Shown one piece after another: positions 42,476 to 50,566 of a DNA stretch of 64,000 bases. Made by a program: the position numbers and the translations under genes. Source of the stretch: Rhodothermales bacterium (lineage in GTDB: Bacteria; Bacteroidota; Rhodothermia; Rhodothermales; JAHQVL01); the NCBI GenBank assembly GCA_041391505.1, contig JAWKNW010000009.1, positions 124,001 through 188,000 of the forward strand, read 5' to 3'. How positions within the stretch are numbered: the first letter of the stretch is position 1; each line of letters starts with the position of its first letter. The notes under the pieces were generated by a model. The model had not been told where the DNA came from. It saw nothing but the letters and a program-made list of their open reading frames with translations, and searched no databases.

Positions 42476-44290
42476 TTACTGGATCACCTTGCGAACCAGC
42501 AGTTCCAGCTGGCCTCGCTCTTCCTGCGAGCTGCTCGCGACCGTGATTCGGTACGGCATCCGGATCGAGGTCGCCTCGTCAAACGAGTTGAATACGAGAT
42601 ACAGCGGATTAAACGAGACCGCATGGTTGCGTTCGAGTTCGCGCAGGGAGTAAATGACGTCCCACCCCTTGTTCCAGCGGATCTCGAGCGGCGAGAGGCT
42701 GCGGCTCCGCAGGACGATGTTGGTCGACTGTCTCAACTCGGAAGGCACCGGGACGGAGGGGAGTCGGATGGTGTCGAACAGGGCGTCCAGATTCGGTCTC
42801 GCCGGCGGCGAAGGCGGCACCGGGCGATCCGGCACATTGTCGTCCGCGAAGATGCGCACGTGGGCCGGGAAGCGGAGTGTGATGTACAGGCTCTTGAGGA
42901 TCAGGGGCGCGTCGTTGATCATGCTCAACTCGAGCGTCGCCGTCCTCCGCTGCATGTTGCCATGCTCGGAGGCGTCGTGCAGGTATTTTTCGATGCCGGC
43001 ATAATAGGCGTCGAGCGCGGCGTTGTATCGCTTGATGCGCTCGTTCATGCGCTCGAAGAGCGGCATCACGCCCTGGCCGTTGGCACGCTGCGCCGCGTCG
43101 GCCTCTTTCATGTAGGCCAGCTTGGGATATTCCTTGCGGACGCGCGTCAGCTCGTGCGTGATTTCTTCGATCGACGGATAAAGCGGGCTGCGAATCAGCG
43201 CGGTGGCCCGGTAGGTGCCGTCGTTGAACGCGAGCCGGAGTTCCGGCGCCGAGCGCGTCAGCGACGGGCTGCGCGGCGACTGGCGATGCGGTACGTCGTC
43301 GACGTTCGTGAACGACGAAGGCCCCTCATCTTCGTGGCCGGGCTCCGAGGCCTGTTCTTCGTGGCTGAACATCTCCACGTAGGCGGGACGCGCCGGCGGC
43401 GGCGTCTCGATCGGTTCCGGCGCAGGGCGGGCGGGCGGTTCGGGCGCAGGGGGCGCCGGCGGTTCGGGCGCCGGCCGGGGATTCAGAAACTCCGGCGCGG
43501 AAGGGAGCCGCACCTGGACAATCGCCTCGGGCAGCGAGCCCGTCGACGACACCGGTAGCGAGTCGGTCTCGTGCCCTTCGAACGTGGGTGTCTCGACATC
43601 GGTTTGCGGCCGGAAGGCGTCCGGCGCCGGCTCGGCCTGACGGGCTACCGGGAGCGGCGGAAGCGAAGGGAGCCGGGGCTCGGGCAGGCTCGGATACAGC
43701 GGCGCGGCCGTCGCCAGGCGGTCGAGCGGGAGGATCCGGTTGATGGCCTCGGGCTGGCCGTGGTTGGCCGTGCGGGTGGCGATGCCGTCGCCACTGGGCG
43801 TGGACGGTGCGGCGAGATCGGTATTTCTGGCGCTGAGGTGCAGATAAGCCGGCAACCGCGAAATGTCGATGCCGGCGCGCTCGGCCTTGATGATCGTCTC
43901 CGGGTCGTCCGACAGGAGCACGACATATTCAAGCGCGTGGTTCTGCTGGTAGTCGATAATGGTCGCGACGAGCTGGTCGCGCGGGTTGGCCGGGTCGAGC
44001 CGTTCCGCCACGAAGTCGATGCGCGGATCCTGCACTGTCTTGAAAACGACGGCCGCGTTGCCCGCACCCTGGCTGAGCAAGCGAACGAACTGCTCGAACA
44101 ATGCAGCGGCGCGTTCGGCGTCGGGGTGGGTGCCGACCTGGTTTTTCAGCCGGCTCAGCTCCCGCAGCACGCTCGGTGCGATCACCACGGTGGCCCGGTC
44201 CACGCCATACAACTGTTCCCAATCGAGCGTGTCGAGCGCTTGATAGGCGAGCAGTAAGGCCGTGTCGGGAAACAGGTTGGCCGTGGTCAT
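42476..44290 (-). CDS. PIN-domain protein with proline-rich linker and C-terminal Ig-like domain
   Basis: 604 aa from the ATG at 44290; the frame is open further upstream but without domain character. N-terminal PIN-type domain (1-150): NLFPDTALLLAYQAL with the first acidic residue, VLRELSRLK with Glu, then LLSDDPETI late in the domain, the acidic pattern of Mg-dependent RNases. Residues about 150-370 are a P/E-rich low-complexity linker. The C-terminal third (about 375-604) has a coiled segment and a beta domain LELSMINDAPLILKSLYITL, like Ig-type domains found in other PIN and sensor proteins. No antitoxin gene is adjacent. Likely a ribonuclease; role unknown. Confidence 0.65.
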   Translation of the reverse strand: MTTANLFPDTALLLAYQALDTLDWEQLYGVDRATVVIAPSVLRELSRLKNQVGTHPDAERAAALFEQFVRLLSQGAGNAAVVFKTVQDPRIDFVAERLDPANPRDQLVATIIDYQQNHALEYVVLLSDDPETIIKAERAGIDISRLPAYLHLSARNTDLAAPSTPSGDGIATRTANHGQPEAINRILPLDRLATAAPLYPSLPEPRLPSLPPLPVARQAEPAPDAFRPQTDVETPTFEGHETDSLPVSSTGSLPEAIVQVRLPSAPEFLNPRPAPEPPAPPAPEPPARPAPEPIETPPPARPAYVEMFSHEEQASEPGHEDEGPSSFTNVDDVPHRQSPRSPSLTRSAPELRLAFNDGTYRATALIRSPLYPSIEEITHELTRVRKEYPKLAYMKEADAAQRANGQGVMPLFERMNERIKRYNAALDAYYAGIEKYLHDASEHGNMQRRTATLELSMINDAPLILKSLYITLRFPAHVRIFADDNVPDRPVPPSPPARPNLDALFDTIRLPSVPVPSELRQSTNIVLRSRSLSPLEIRWNKGWDVIYSLRELERNHAVSFNPLYLVFNSFDEATSIRMPYRITVASSSQEERGQLELLVRKVIQ

Positions 44291-44957
44291 GGTCAGGGCG
44301 TCGGCGAGGAGGGGTCTCGTTAGGGCAACTCCCTTTCGGGTGCAGCCGGGTGCCGTGCAAAAATCGAGCCTTGCCAGCGTGTGGCGCCCTGGTAAGGGGC
44401 GCGCATGCCGGCCGATGTCTGTGCGCTCGAGTTCGTGAAGAGGGCGCGCCTCGGGCGGTTCGGACGAGACCACGCGTGCTGCGAAACGACCAGAAGGCCG
44501 ATTGAACGCAAACACATCGCGTCGTGGTAATCGGCTACGTCAGAAGACCGGGGCGAGCCTTGAATGGCTTGAGGCGACAGAGACGTCGTAATCGATTTTT
44601 TTTGCGAACGTAGCGATGCTTTCAACGGTTCCGTCCGGCCCGCAAATGCTACCGGGGTATCAGGGGGATACGGCGGCCGTGTATGCTTCCGGGTCTCTCT
44701 TCGGTACGGCAGGCGGTTGACGCCCGGCTACCCGAATTCCCCACGCGACCGGGCTCTGCTTGAAAACAGGCTGCGTCTGCAAAATCTTCTGGCCGTGCCG
44801 TATCCTGAACCCGTCGGTGTCTGAAAACGCTTCGGACAAAGCCGTATCCTGAACGTGATTCAGGATGCAACGCTGTACTGGGAGTTCGTACAACGCCCGG
44901 ACCTTTTTCAAACCAGGTTCTAGCCCCAGTCTGTCACCTCGCTAATCGCTGTTCGTC
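44291..44957. other. Intergenic region, 667 nt, with small repeats
   Basis: A direct repeat GCCGTATCCTGAAC occurs at 44797-44810 and 44841-44854. The second copy leads into an 8-bp hairpin, ATCCTGAA / TTCAGGAT (44846-44866). Short open frames on - (44649-44911) show no family features and are not called. The start region of the PIN gene and the promoter of the MOSC gene must lie here. Confidence 0.5.
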
Positions 44958-45758
44958 ATGCCGCTCCGTGTCACCTCGCTGCATCGTTATCCCGTAAAAT
45001 CCGCCGGCGCCGAAACGCTGGCCGAGGCGCGCGTGACCTTCCGGGGCTTCGCGCAGGACCGGCGCTGGATGATCGTGGACTCGGAGGGGGCGTTCATCAC
45101 CCAGCGCGAGCAGCCCCGCCTCCTGTATGTCGAGGTGGAAAGCGACGGGGGCGGTGCGATCACGTTTCGGGTGGATGGAAAGCCCTCTTGCCGCGTCGAG
45201 CCGCCGGGCGAAGATACGGCGCGGCGCTCGGTGGTCGTCTGGGATGATCGCGTGGAGGCCGTCGACGCGGGAGAGGAGGCGGCGCGCTGGTTGTCCGACT
45301 ACCTCGGCGCGGCGTTCCGGCTGGTCCATATGCCCGACTCGTCGCGCCGCGCGGTCGACCCGCGTTACGGGCAGGCCGGCGACATCGTCAGCTTTGCCGA
45401 CGGTTACCCGATCCTGCTGCTGACGGAAGGCTCCCTCGCCGATCTCAACGGGCGGCTCGATCAAGCCATTCCGATGGCGCGGTTTCGGCCAAATATCGTG
45501 GTGGGAGGCGCGGAACCGTACGCCGAGGACGGATGGCGCGAGATTCGGATCGGCGATGTGACGTTGCGCGTGGTGAAGCCCTGTGCGCGGTGTGTGATGG
45601 TGACGCTGGATCCGGTGGCGGGCGTGTTTCAGAAGGAGCCGCTGCGGACCCTCGCCGGCTACCGTCGGGACGGCAACAAGGTGCTGTTCGGGCAAAACCT
45701 CATCCCGTCGAACGAAGGGCTGATTCGGGCCGGCGATCCCGTCGAAGTCATTCGCTGA
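44958..45758 (+). CDS. MOSC domain-containing protein (mARC/YcbX-like)
   Basis: 266 aa. N-terminal MOSC beta-barrel (VTSLHRYPVKSAGAETL, residues 4-20; the YPVKS motif is typical), then a C-terminal MOSC domain with FRPNIVVGG (about 176-184) and the conserved cysteine in KPCARCVMVTLDP (about 208-220). That cysteine is expected to ligate the molybdenum of a sulfurated molybdopterin cofactor. Length fits YcbX/mARC-like N-hydroxylated-compound reductases without the C-terminal ferredoxin domain. The Mo-enzyme MsrP is encoded 2 kb away on the other strand, so this organism uses molybdopterin. Specific substrate unknown. Confidence 0.85.
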   Translation: MPLRVTSLHRYPVKSAGAETLAEARVTFRGFAQDRRWMIVDSEGAFITQREQPRLLYVEVESDGGGAITFRVDGKPSCRVEPPGEDTARRSVVVWDDRVEAVDAGEEAARWLSDYLGAAFRLVHMPDSSRRAVDPRYGQAGDIVSFADGYPILLLTEGSLADLNGRLDQAIPMARFRPNIVVGGAEPYAEDGWREIRIGDVTLRVVKPCARCVMVTLDPVAGVFQKEPLRTLAGYRRDGNKVLFGQNLIPSNEGLIRAGDPVEVIR

Positions 45759-46023
45759 GTGGGGCCCGTCGCGCGACCGTCAGCACCCCTGGATCCCTTT
45801 TAAGGGGCATTCGTAATGAAGACATGATGCATCGCGCCGGCGCGCGCTGTATCTTTTCATCGCTCTCGTACGCCAGACGAGAGCCTGTCAACCCGGGAAT
45901 GGTCTCATAAACCGAGGATGCTACTTTCAAGCACGCCACGTTTGTACTTGCGATAAACGCGTGTCCATCGAACGGTGATCGGCCTGAGTCCGTCACATCC
46001 AGAGAAGGGTCGTGGGGTGTGTC

Positions 46024-46524
46024 ATGAGCGGTCACGTGCTTGTCTTGAACCAGGATTACCGGGCGCTCACGATTTGCAGCGTGCAGCGCGCCGTTGTGCT
46101 TGTCCATCTCCAGAAGGCCGAGCTGGTGGAAAGTATGCCCGATCACTTCCTCCGATCGGCAACGCTGCACTTTCCATGGCCCAGCATCGTGCGCCTCAAG
46201 TATTTCGTTCGGGTGCCGTACAAACGCATCATGCTCTCGCGCAAAAACGTGCTCCGCCGGGATGGGTACCGGTGCCAGTATTGCGGCAACCGCGAGAGCC
46301 TGACCGTCGATCACGTCCTCCCCAAGTCGCGCGGAGGCAAGGATACATGGGAAAACCTTGTCGCCGCCTGCACGCCCTGCAACAACCGAAAAGGAAACCG
46401 CACGCCCGAAGAGGCCCGGCTGGAGCTGCGCCGGCAGCCGTTCCGGCCGAGTCAGGTGATGTTCATCCGTGATTTTATCGGGAATGTCGACGATACCTGG
46501 AAGCCCTATCTCTTTCTGGCGTAA
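46024..46524 (+). CDS. HNH endonuclease-family protein
   Basis: 166 aa from the ATG at 46024; a GTG at 46012 is an alternative. The first 75 residues (VLVLNQDYRALTICSVQRAV) form a conserved N-terminal region. The HNH core follows: RDGYRCQYCG (zinc Cys pair), LTVDHVLPKSRGG (catalytic His), NLVAACTPCNNRKGNRTPEE (second Cys pair and N). This stand-alone type is common and conserved across Bacteroidota and other phyla, and is not linked to a modification gene here, so restriction is not implied. Role in the cell unknown. Confidence 0.88.
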   Translation: MSGHVLVLNQDYRALTICSVQRAVVLVHLQKAELVESMPDHFLRSATLHFPWPSIVRLKYFVRVPYKRIMLSRKNVLRRDGYRCQYCGNRESLTVDHVLPKSRGGKDTWENLVAACTPCNNRKGNRTPEEARLELRRQPFRPSQVMFIRDFIGNVDDTWKPYLFLA

Positions 46525-46597
46525 GCTGGTAGCTTACATACGGCATCATTGCCCGGACTTCCGGCACGGTGCCGGCAAACCAACCTGACGTTCGCCC

Positions 46598-47068
46598 ATG
46601 CAGCGCTATATCGCCCGTATCGTTTGGATCGTGCCCCTGGGTCTGTTCTGGCTCGGCATCAACCAGTGGCACGTGGCCAGGGACCTGCGCGCCACGCTCG
46701 AACAGGGGGAAGCCGCCCGCGCCGAGGTGATCGAGTTCATGAAGAACGAGCGTCCGGATATCCCCTTCGGCTATATCAGCCTGCGGGCGCATCTGGCGGA
46801 TGGCCGGGAGATCGTGCAGGAAAAGATGGCGCTGCCGTTTACCCTGCTCCCGCAGGTTGAGCATGAACAGGTCCTCGACGTCCGCGTCATCCCGGGCGCC
46901 GAGCAGCCAATCGTTATCAGCGCGATCGCGCGCACCCAGTGGAAGATCGCGGCCATGCAGTCGGCCGTGTGCTTCGGGATGATGCTGATGTTCGGCATCG
47001 GCATCTTCTTCTGGAATCGCATGCTCACGCGATCCGGCGATCCGGCCACGCGCCTGGCGGTGAATTGA
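46598..47068 (+). CDS. Small two-helix membrane protein (DUF3592-like)
   Basis: 156 aa. Hydrophobic segment near residues 8-25 (IVWIVPLGLFWLGINQW), a soluble beta-type middle (about 35-110, GYISLRAHLADGREI) and a second helix (about 117-140, AVCFGMMLMFGIGIFFWN). The layout, two helices around an extracytoplasmic beta domain, resembles DUF3592 proteins. No catalytic motif is seen. It ends 27 nt from the convergent msrP stop. Confidence 0.55.
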   Translation: MQRYIARIVWIVPLGLFWLGINQWHVARDLRATLEQGEAARAEVIEFMKNERPDIPFGYISLRAHLADGREIVQEKMALPFTLLPQVEHEQVLDVRVIPGAEQPIVISAIARTQWKIAAMQSAVCFGMMLMFGIGIFFWNRMLTRSGDPATRLAVN

Positions 47069-47095
47069 ACGCTCCGGCGCCGCGCGGCGTGATGA

Positions 47096-48112
47096 TTACT
47101 CCCTGGGCTCCTCGGGATACAGATCCCCGACCCATTCGGCGTATCCGTTGAACAGCTGCGTCGGCACGCGACGGTTGTTCTGGCCGATCATGCGCTCGGT
47201 CGCCTGGCTCCAGCGTGGGTGCGGGACGTTCGGGTTTACGTTCGAAAGGAAGCTGTATTCCATAGGCTGGAGGTCGTTCCAGAACGTTTTGGGCTGGCGA
47301 TCGACGAACTCGATCTTGATAAAGGCCTTCGGCCCCTTGTAGCCGTATTTCCAGGGCGTGGCCAGACGCCAGGGCGAGCCGTTCTGCTTGGGCAAGGGCT
47401 CGCCGTAGAGGCCGGTCGCCACAAAGGCCAGATCGTTCATGGCTTCGTCCATCCGCAGCCCTTCGTAATAGGGCCACGTGTACCACGGCGCGGCGGGGAT
47501 GCCGGGCATCTCCTTGGCGCGTGCGACGCTCACGAAACGCACGTGGGTGGCTTTGGAGAGCGGCTTGCATCGTTCGATCAGCTTCTTGAGCGGAAATCCC
47601 GTCCACGGCACCGTCATCGCCCAGGCTTCCACGCAACGGAACCGATACACCCGCTCCTCGAGCGGCATCTCGCCGATCAGCTCCGCGATGTCGATCTTGA
47701 ACTTCTTTTCGACCAGTCCCGTGACTTCCAACTCCATCGGAAAGGGCTTGTAGTCCGCGGTGTCCTGCCAGAGATCCTTCAGGTCGCCCGAACTCTTGAA
47801 CTCGTAATAATTGTTGTACGACGAAGCGATGATCCGATCGGTGATCGGGCGTTCCTCCACGGTGAACGCGGCATTGCGGCCGGCGGGGTAGCCGGTGCGC
47901 GGCGCATTGGCCGGGATGGTGTCGAGCGGGCCCCCCTGCACGCCGGCGGTGGCGGTCTCGTTCGCACACGCCGTGAAACCGCCCGTCGCCAGCATCGCAA
48001 TCGAGCCCATGCCGAGCTGCTTGAGGAAGTGCCGGCGGTTGTTGTAGACATCCTGCGGGGTGACGAGGTGCTCGGGAATCTGCCAGCCGGGTTTCAGAAT
48101 AATATTTGCCAT
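47096..48112 (-). CDS. msrP: Protein-methionine-sulfoxide reductase catalytic subunit MsrP
   Basis: 338 aa from the ATG at 48112. Molybdopterin enzyme that reduces methionine sulfoxide in exported proteins. Seen: Tat-type signal NNRRHFLKQLGMGSIAML (about 27-44), then a TGGFTAC stretch that could be a lipobox; YRFRCVEAWAMTVPWTGFPL (about 156-175), where the Cys is the Mo ligand; and PWRLATPWKYGYKG with FWNDLQPMEYSFLSNVNP near the C-terminus. This is the sulfite-oxidase-fold pattern of MsrP/YedY. The usual membrane haem partner MsrQ is not encoded next to it or anywhere visible. Close to a MOSC-protein gene. Confidence 0.92.
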   Translation of the reverse strand: MANIILKPGWQIPEHLVTPQDVYNNRRHFLKQLGMGSIAMLATGGFTACANETATAGVQGGPLDTIPANAPRTGYPAGRNAAFTVEERPITDRIIASSYNNYYEFKSSGDLKDLWQDTADYKPFPMELEVTGLVEKKFKIDIAELIGEMPLEERVYRFRCVEAWAMTVPWTGFPLKKLIERCKPLSKATHVRFVSVARAKEMPGIPAAPWYTWPYYEGLRMDEAMNDLAFVATGLYGEPLPKQNGSPWRLATPWKYGYKGPKAFIKIEFVDRQPKTFWNDLQPMEYSFLSNVNPNVPHPRWSQATERMIGQNNRRVPTQLFNGYAEWVGDLYPEEPRE

Positions 48113-48227
48113 GATGCTCGATGCTTGACGCGAAACGGACGTTGGAATGTTGGTAGGAATGTACGCCCCAGCCGGAGGCAAGATCTCACGAATCTATAAC
48201 ATCGAACGCCCCGCCAGCAAGAAAAAC

Positions 48228-48252
48228 GCCGGCCCGATCGTATCGAGCCGGC
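48228..48252 (-). terminator. Probable leftward terminator before msrP
   Basis: GCCGGC (48228-48233) and GCCGGC (48247-48252) form a stem continued by CGAT/ATCG around a 3-nt loop. Read on -, the hairpin is followed by GTTTTTC. It would stop leftward transcripts from the TonB/M56/BlaI genes. Confidence 0.55.
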
Positions 48253-48259
48253 ATTCGTA

Positions 48260-48305
48260 GAAATACCAACCCGTTCATTCGGTCGAATGAACGGGTTGGT
48301 ATTTC
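48260..48305. repeat. 46-nt near-perfect palindrome
   Basis: GAAATACCAACCCGTTCATTC (48260-48280) pairs base for base with GAATGAACGGGTTGGTATTTC (48285-48305). The central GGTC adds one more G-C pair, giving 22 bp with a 2-nt loop. It lies between msrP's upstream side and the foldback repeat. Confidence 0.85.
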
Positions 48306-48606
48306 AGGTTCGAGGTTCGAAGATCAATGTTCAGAAACGGTTGGGGTTTTCAAAAATCCTTATCGGCACGTCATCCTGAACCGCCCTCCGCTTGCGGTGG
48401 GCGTGATGACCGTCGCGCAAGGCGGGAGACCTCTCGAACCACCGTGAGACGCTCATGGGAGCCATGCGCGAGTGATTCGGGAGGTCCTTCGACAACCCCG
48501 TCGCAAGCGCCGGGGGCTCAGGAAGACAACTCTTTTTTATTTCTCAACAGTTTCTCAAGGTAGAACTTCATTGAACCTCGAACCTCGAACCTCGAACCTT
48601 GAACCA
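48303..48606. repeat. Inverted heptad array 2 (GGTTCGA / TCGAACC type)
   Basis: CAGGTTCGAGGTTCGA at about 48305-48320 is answered by a run of TCGAACC/TTGAACC heptads at about 48571-48606. The foldback repeat copy A lies between the two arms. Same organisation as the arrays near 10.7 and 62.4 kb. Confidence 0.6.
48330..48557 (+). mobile_element. Foldback (MITE-like) repeat, copy A
   Basis: A 228-nt element with ends AGAAACGGTTG (48333-48343) and CAACAGTTTCT (48545-48555), imperfect terminal inverted repeats with one mismatch. The interior is largely self-complementary, e.g. CGCCCTCCGCTTGCGGTGGGCG-type hairpins near 48381-48402. It matches copy B at 51670-51926 in inverted orientation over its whole length. 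No coding capacity, so any movement would need a transposase in trans. Confidence 0.75.
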
Positions 48607-48612
48607 TCCCCT

Positions 48613-49053
48613 TCACGCGTCCCCATTCAGCTTGAAGGCGATCGGGATCGACATCTTGACGCGAACGGCCTCACCTTTCTGGCGGCCCGGCTCGAATTGC
48701 GCCGCGCGTACCGCCGCCACCGCCGCTTCGTCGCACCCGCCCCCGATGCCGCGCACCACGACGGGGTTCTCCACGCGCCCGTGTTCGTCCACCACAAATT
48801 GAACGAAGACCTTGCCTTCGATGCCGGCGGTTTTAGCCGCTTCCGGATAGGTCAGGTTCGCGGCGAGGCTCTGGATGCCGCCCACGAGCTGCGGCATCTG
48901 TTCAACCACAACGAAGGTGGGGGCTTCCAGCGCGAGCTGGGTGGTTTGTTCGGGCTCGTTGGCGGACGGGACGTCGCAGGCAGCCAGGCCGGCTGCGGCG
49001 AGCCCGACGAAGGAAAACGCGAGGATCAGTCGGGAAAAACGGTTGGATTGCAT
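48613..49053 (-). CDS. Lipoprotein with TonB-like C-terminal domain
   Basis: 146 aa. Lipoprotein signal with lipobox LAAC (about residue 26). The rest is a TonB C-terminal-type domain: VVEQMPQLVGG, YPEAAKTAGIEGKVFVQFVV, RGIGGGCDEAAVAAVRAAQF and KMSIPIAFKL. It is nearly the same as the C-terminal domain of the M56 protein encoded just upstream, so it is probably a split-off duplicate. True TonB has a membrane helix and a Pro-rich spacer, which are absent. It may interact with outer-membrane or periplasmic partners of the M56 protein. Confidence 0.85.
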   Translation of the reverse strand: MQSNRFSRLILAFSFVGLAAAGLAACDVPSANEPEQTTQLALEAPTFVVVEQMPQLVGGIQSLAANLTYPEAAKTAGIEGKVFVQFVVDEHGRVENPVVVRGIGGGCDEAAVAAVRAAQFEPGRQKGEAVRVKMSIPIAFKLNGDA

Positions 49054-49102
49054 GTTCGGTTACCGAAGGGTTGGATGAAGGGGTACGGAGGGTGCGCGCC
49101 GA

Positions 49103-50566
49103 TCAGGGAGCGGCCGGCGCGTCCTCCAGCTTGAATGTGATCGGGATCGACATTTTCACCGCCACAGGGACGCCCCGCTGCCGGCCCGGGGCGAAACGGG
49201 CCTGCGATACCGCGCGGATCGCCTCCTCGTCGCATCCGCCCCCGATACCGCGGACGACGGTCGGATCGATGACGCGGCCCTGGTTGTCGACGACGAACTG
49301 GATGAATACGCGTCCCTCGATGCCGGCGCGGCGGGCGATGTCGGGGTACTGAATGGACTCCTGGAGGCTGCGCAAGCCGCCAACCAGCACGGGCATCTCT
49401 TCGACGACCATGAACACCTCGTCGGAGGGGACGAGCTTCAGGTGCTCCGCGGCCGCGGGTTCGGCGGGCGTGCGTGTCAGGGCGGCGGTTCCGTCTTCAT
49501 CCTCGAGCTGGTTGACCGTAAGGCTCTGGTCGAACGTGACCTCGCACCCCATCGCGGCGATGCCCAGAAAGAAGAAGGCCCCGGCAGTGCCCAGCGCGAG
49601 GGCGCGAACGATGCGCGGCGAGGCCGGCGCGCCGCGGTAGGCCCGCAGCGCCTCCACCCGCTCCTTGAGCCGCCCGGCTGAAGACATGTGTACGGCGAGT
49701 CGCTGCTGGGCTTCGGGACGCAGCGCGAACCGCGCGAGGAGCGACGCATACCGCTTCCGGCTGAACGCCGGCTGATTCAGCAGTTCGGCGTCGCACGACA
49801 ACTCGCGTAACCGCTCGATCCGCTGGCTCACGGCGTGTACCGCCGGATTGATAAAAAAGAGCGACCGGACCACGGACTCGAGGACGCCGCGCGCAAAATC
49901 ACGGTGCGCCACATGGATCAGCTCGTGTTCGAGCGTCATGTCCAGCGCATCCGGCTCTTCCAGCAGCGAAACGGGGAGGACGATGGCGGGCCGGCGCCAG
50001 CCGAAGGTGACCGGCGAGTGCTCGTGCGGCGTCACAAAGAGGGCGACCGGGACCTGAACGTTCCACTTACGCCGGAGCGCCTCCAGCCGGCGGGTCGCCT
50101 CGGCCGGCGCCGTCACGGCCAGCGCGTCGCGCAGCCGCCGGAGATCGACCAGGCGGCGGCAGACGATGGCCAGCTGGAAGCCTGCGAGGGCGGCCATGAG
50201 CAGGGTGAATAGGCCGATCGTATGGTTCAGCGTCCAGGCAGGCGCCGCTTGCGCTTCCCCCGCCGCGAGTAACGTGCCGATGCTGATGCCCGAGGCCGGC
50301 CCTTCCGGTTGCGCGCTCCAGGTCCAGGGCGCGGCGATCTCGAACCGTGTGAGCGGAGCGAGAAGGAGGCCGACGGGCAACGCCAGCAGCAGGGCCGTCA
50401 CCAGCTGATAGCCGGGGAGGGGCTGCGGCATCCGGATGAAGCGGAGGGCCAGAAGGACCGCGCCGGCCAGCATCGCCCACACGAGCTGGGGCATCCAGTA
50501 GCCGGCGAGCGCCGCTTCGCCGAAACGGGCCAGGAAGGTGAGATCAAGCGGAAGGTTCATCGTCAT
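49103..50566 (-). CDS. BlaR1-like M56 metallopeptidase fused to TonB-like C-terminal domain
   Basis: 487 aa. Four or so membrane segments (about 10-60, 85-150 and near 325-345). Zinc peptidase motif LEHELIHVAHRDF (about 210-222, HExxH) followed by LRELSCDAELL, which supplies the third ligand. After a Cys near the last membrane helix (AAMGCEVTF) comes a C-terminal TonB-like domain with VVEEMPVLVGG and RGIGGGCDEEAIRAV. In BlaR1 a penicillin-binding sensor occupies that place; here TonB-like replaces it, so the signal sensed is different. It overlaps blaI by 23 nt; M56 proteases of this type inactivate the partner BlaI repressor. Confidence 0.9.
   Translation of the reverse strand: MTMNLPLDLTFLARFGEAALAGYWMPQLVWAMLAGAVLLALRFIRMPQPLPGYQLVTALLLALPVGLLLAPLTRFEIAAPWTWSAQPEGPASGISIGTLLAAGEAQAAPAWTLNHTIGLFTLLMAALAGFQLAIVCRRLVDLRRLRDALAVTAPAEATRRLEALRRKWNVQVPVALFVTPHEHSPVTFGWRRPAIVLPVSLLEEPDALDMTLEHELIHVAHRDFARGVLESVVRSLFFINPAVHAVSQRIERLRELSCDAELLNQPAFSRKRYASLLARFALRPEAQQRLAVHMSSAGRLKERVEALRAYRGAPASPRIVRALALGTAGAFFFLGIAAMGCEVTFDQSLTVNQLEDEDGTAALTRTPAEPAAAEHLKLVPSDEVFMVVEEMPVLVGGLRSLQESIQYPDIARRAGIEGRVFIQFVVDNQGRVIDPTVVRGIGGGCDEEAIRAVSQARFAPGRQRGVPVAVKMSIPITFKLEDAPAAP

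Noticed and set aside
42461..43558. 365-residue + frame opposite the PIN-domain gene
   Set aside because: Arginine-rich shadow of the PIN protein; the - strand gene has recognisable PIN and Ig-like domains.
44649..44911. Short - frames in the PIN/MOSC gap
   Set aside because: They coincide with the small direct repeats and show no family features.
46024..46524. HNH gene as part of a restriction-modification or homing system
   Set aside because: No methyltransferase or intron/intein signs nearby; this stand-alone HNH type is widespread and conserved.
48472..49134. 220-residue + frame across the foldback repeat and the TonB-domain lipoprotein
   Set aside because: Antisense to a clear lipoprotein gene and starts inside repeat DNA.
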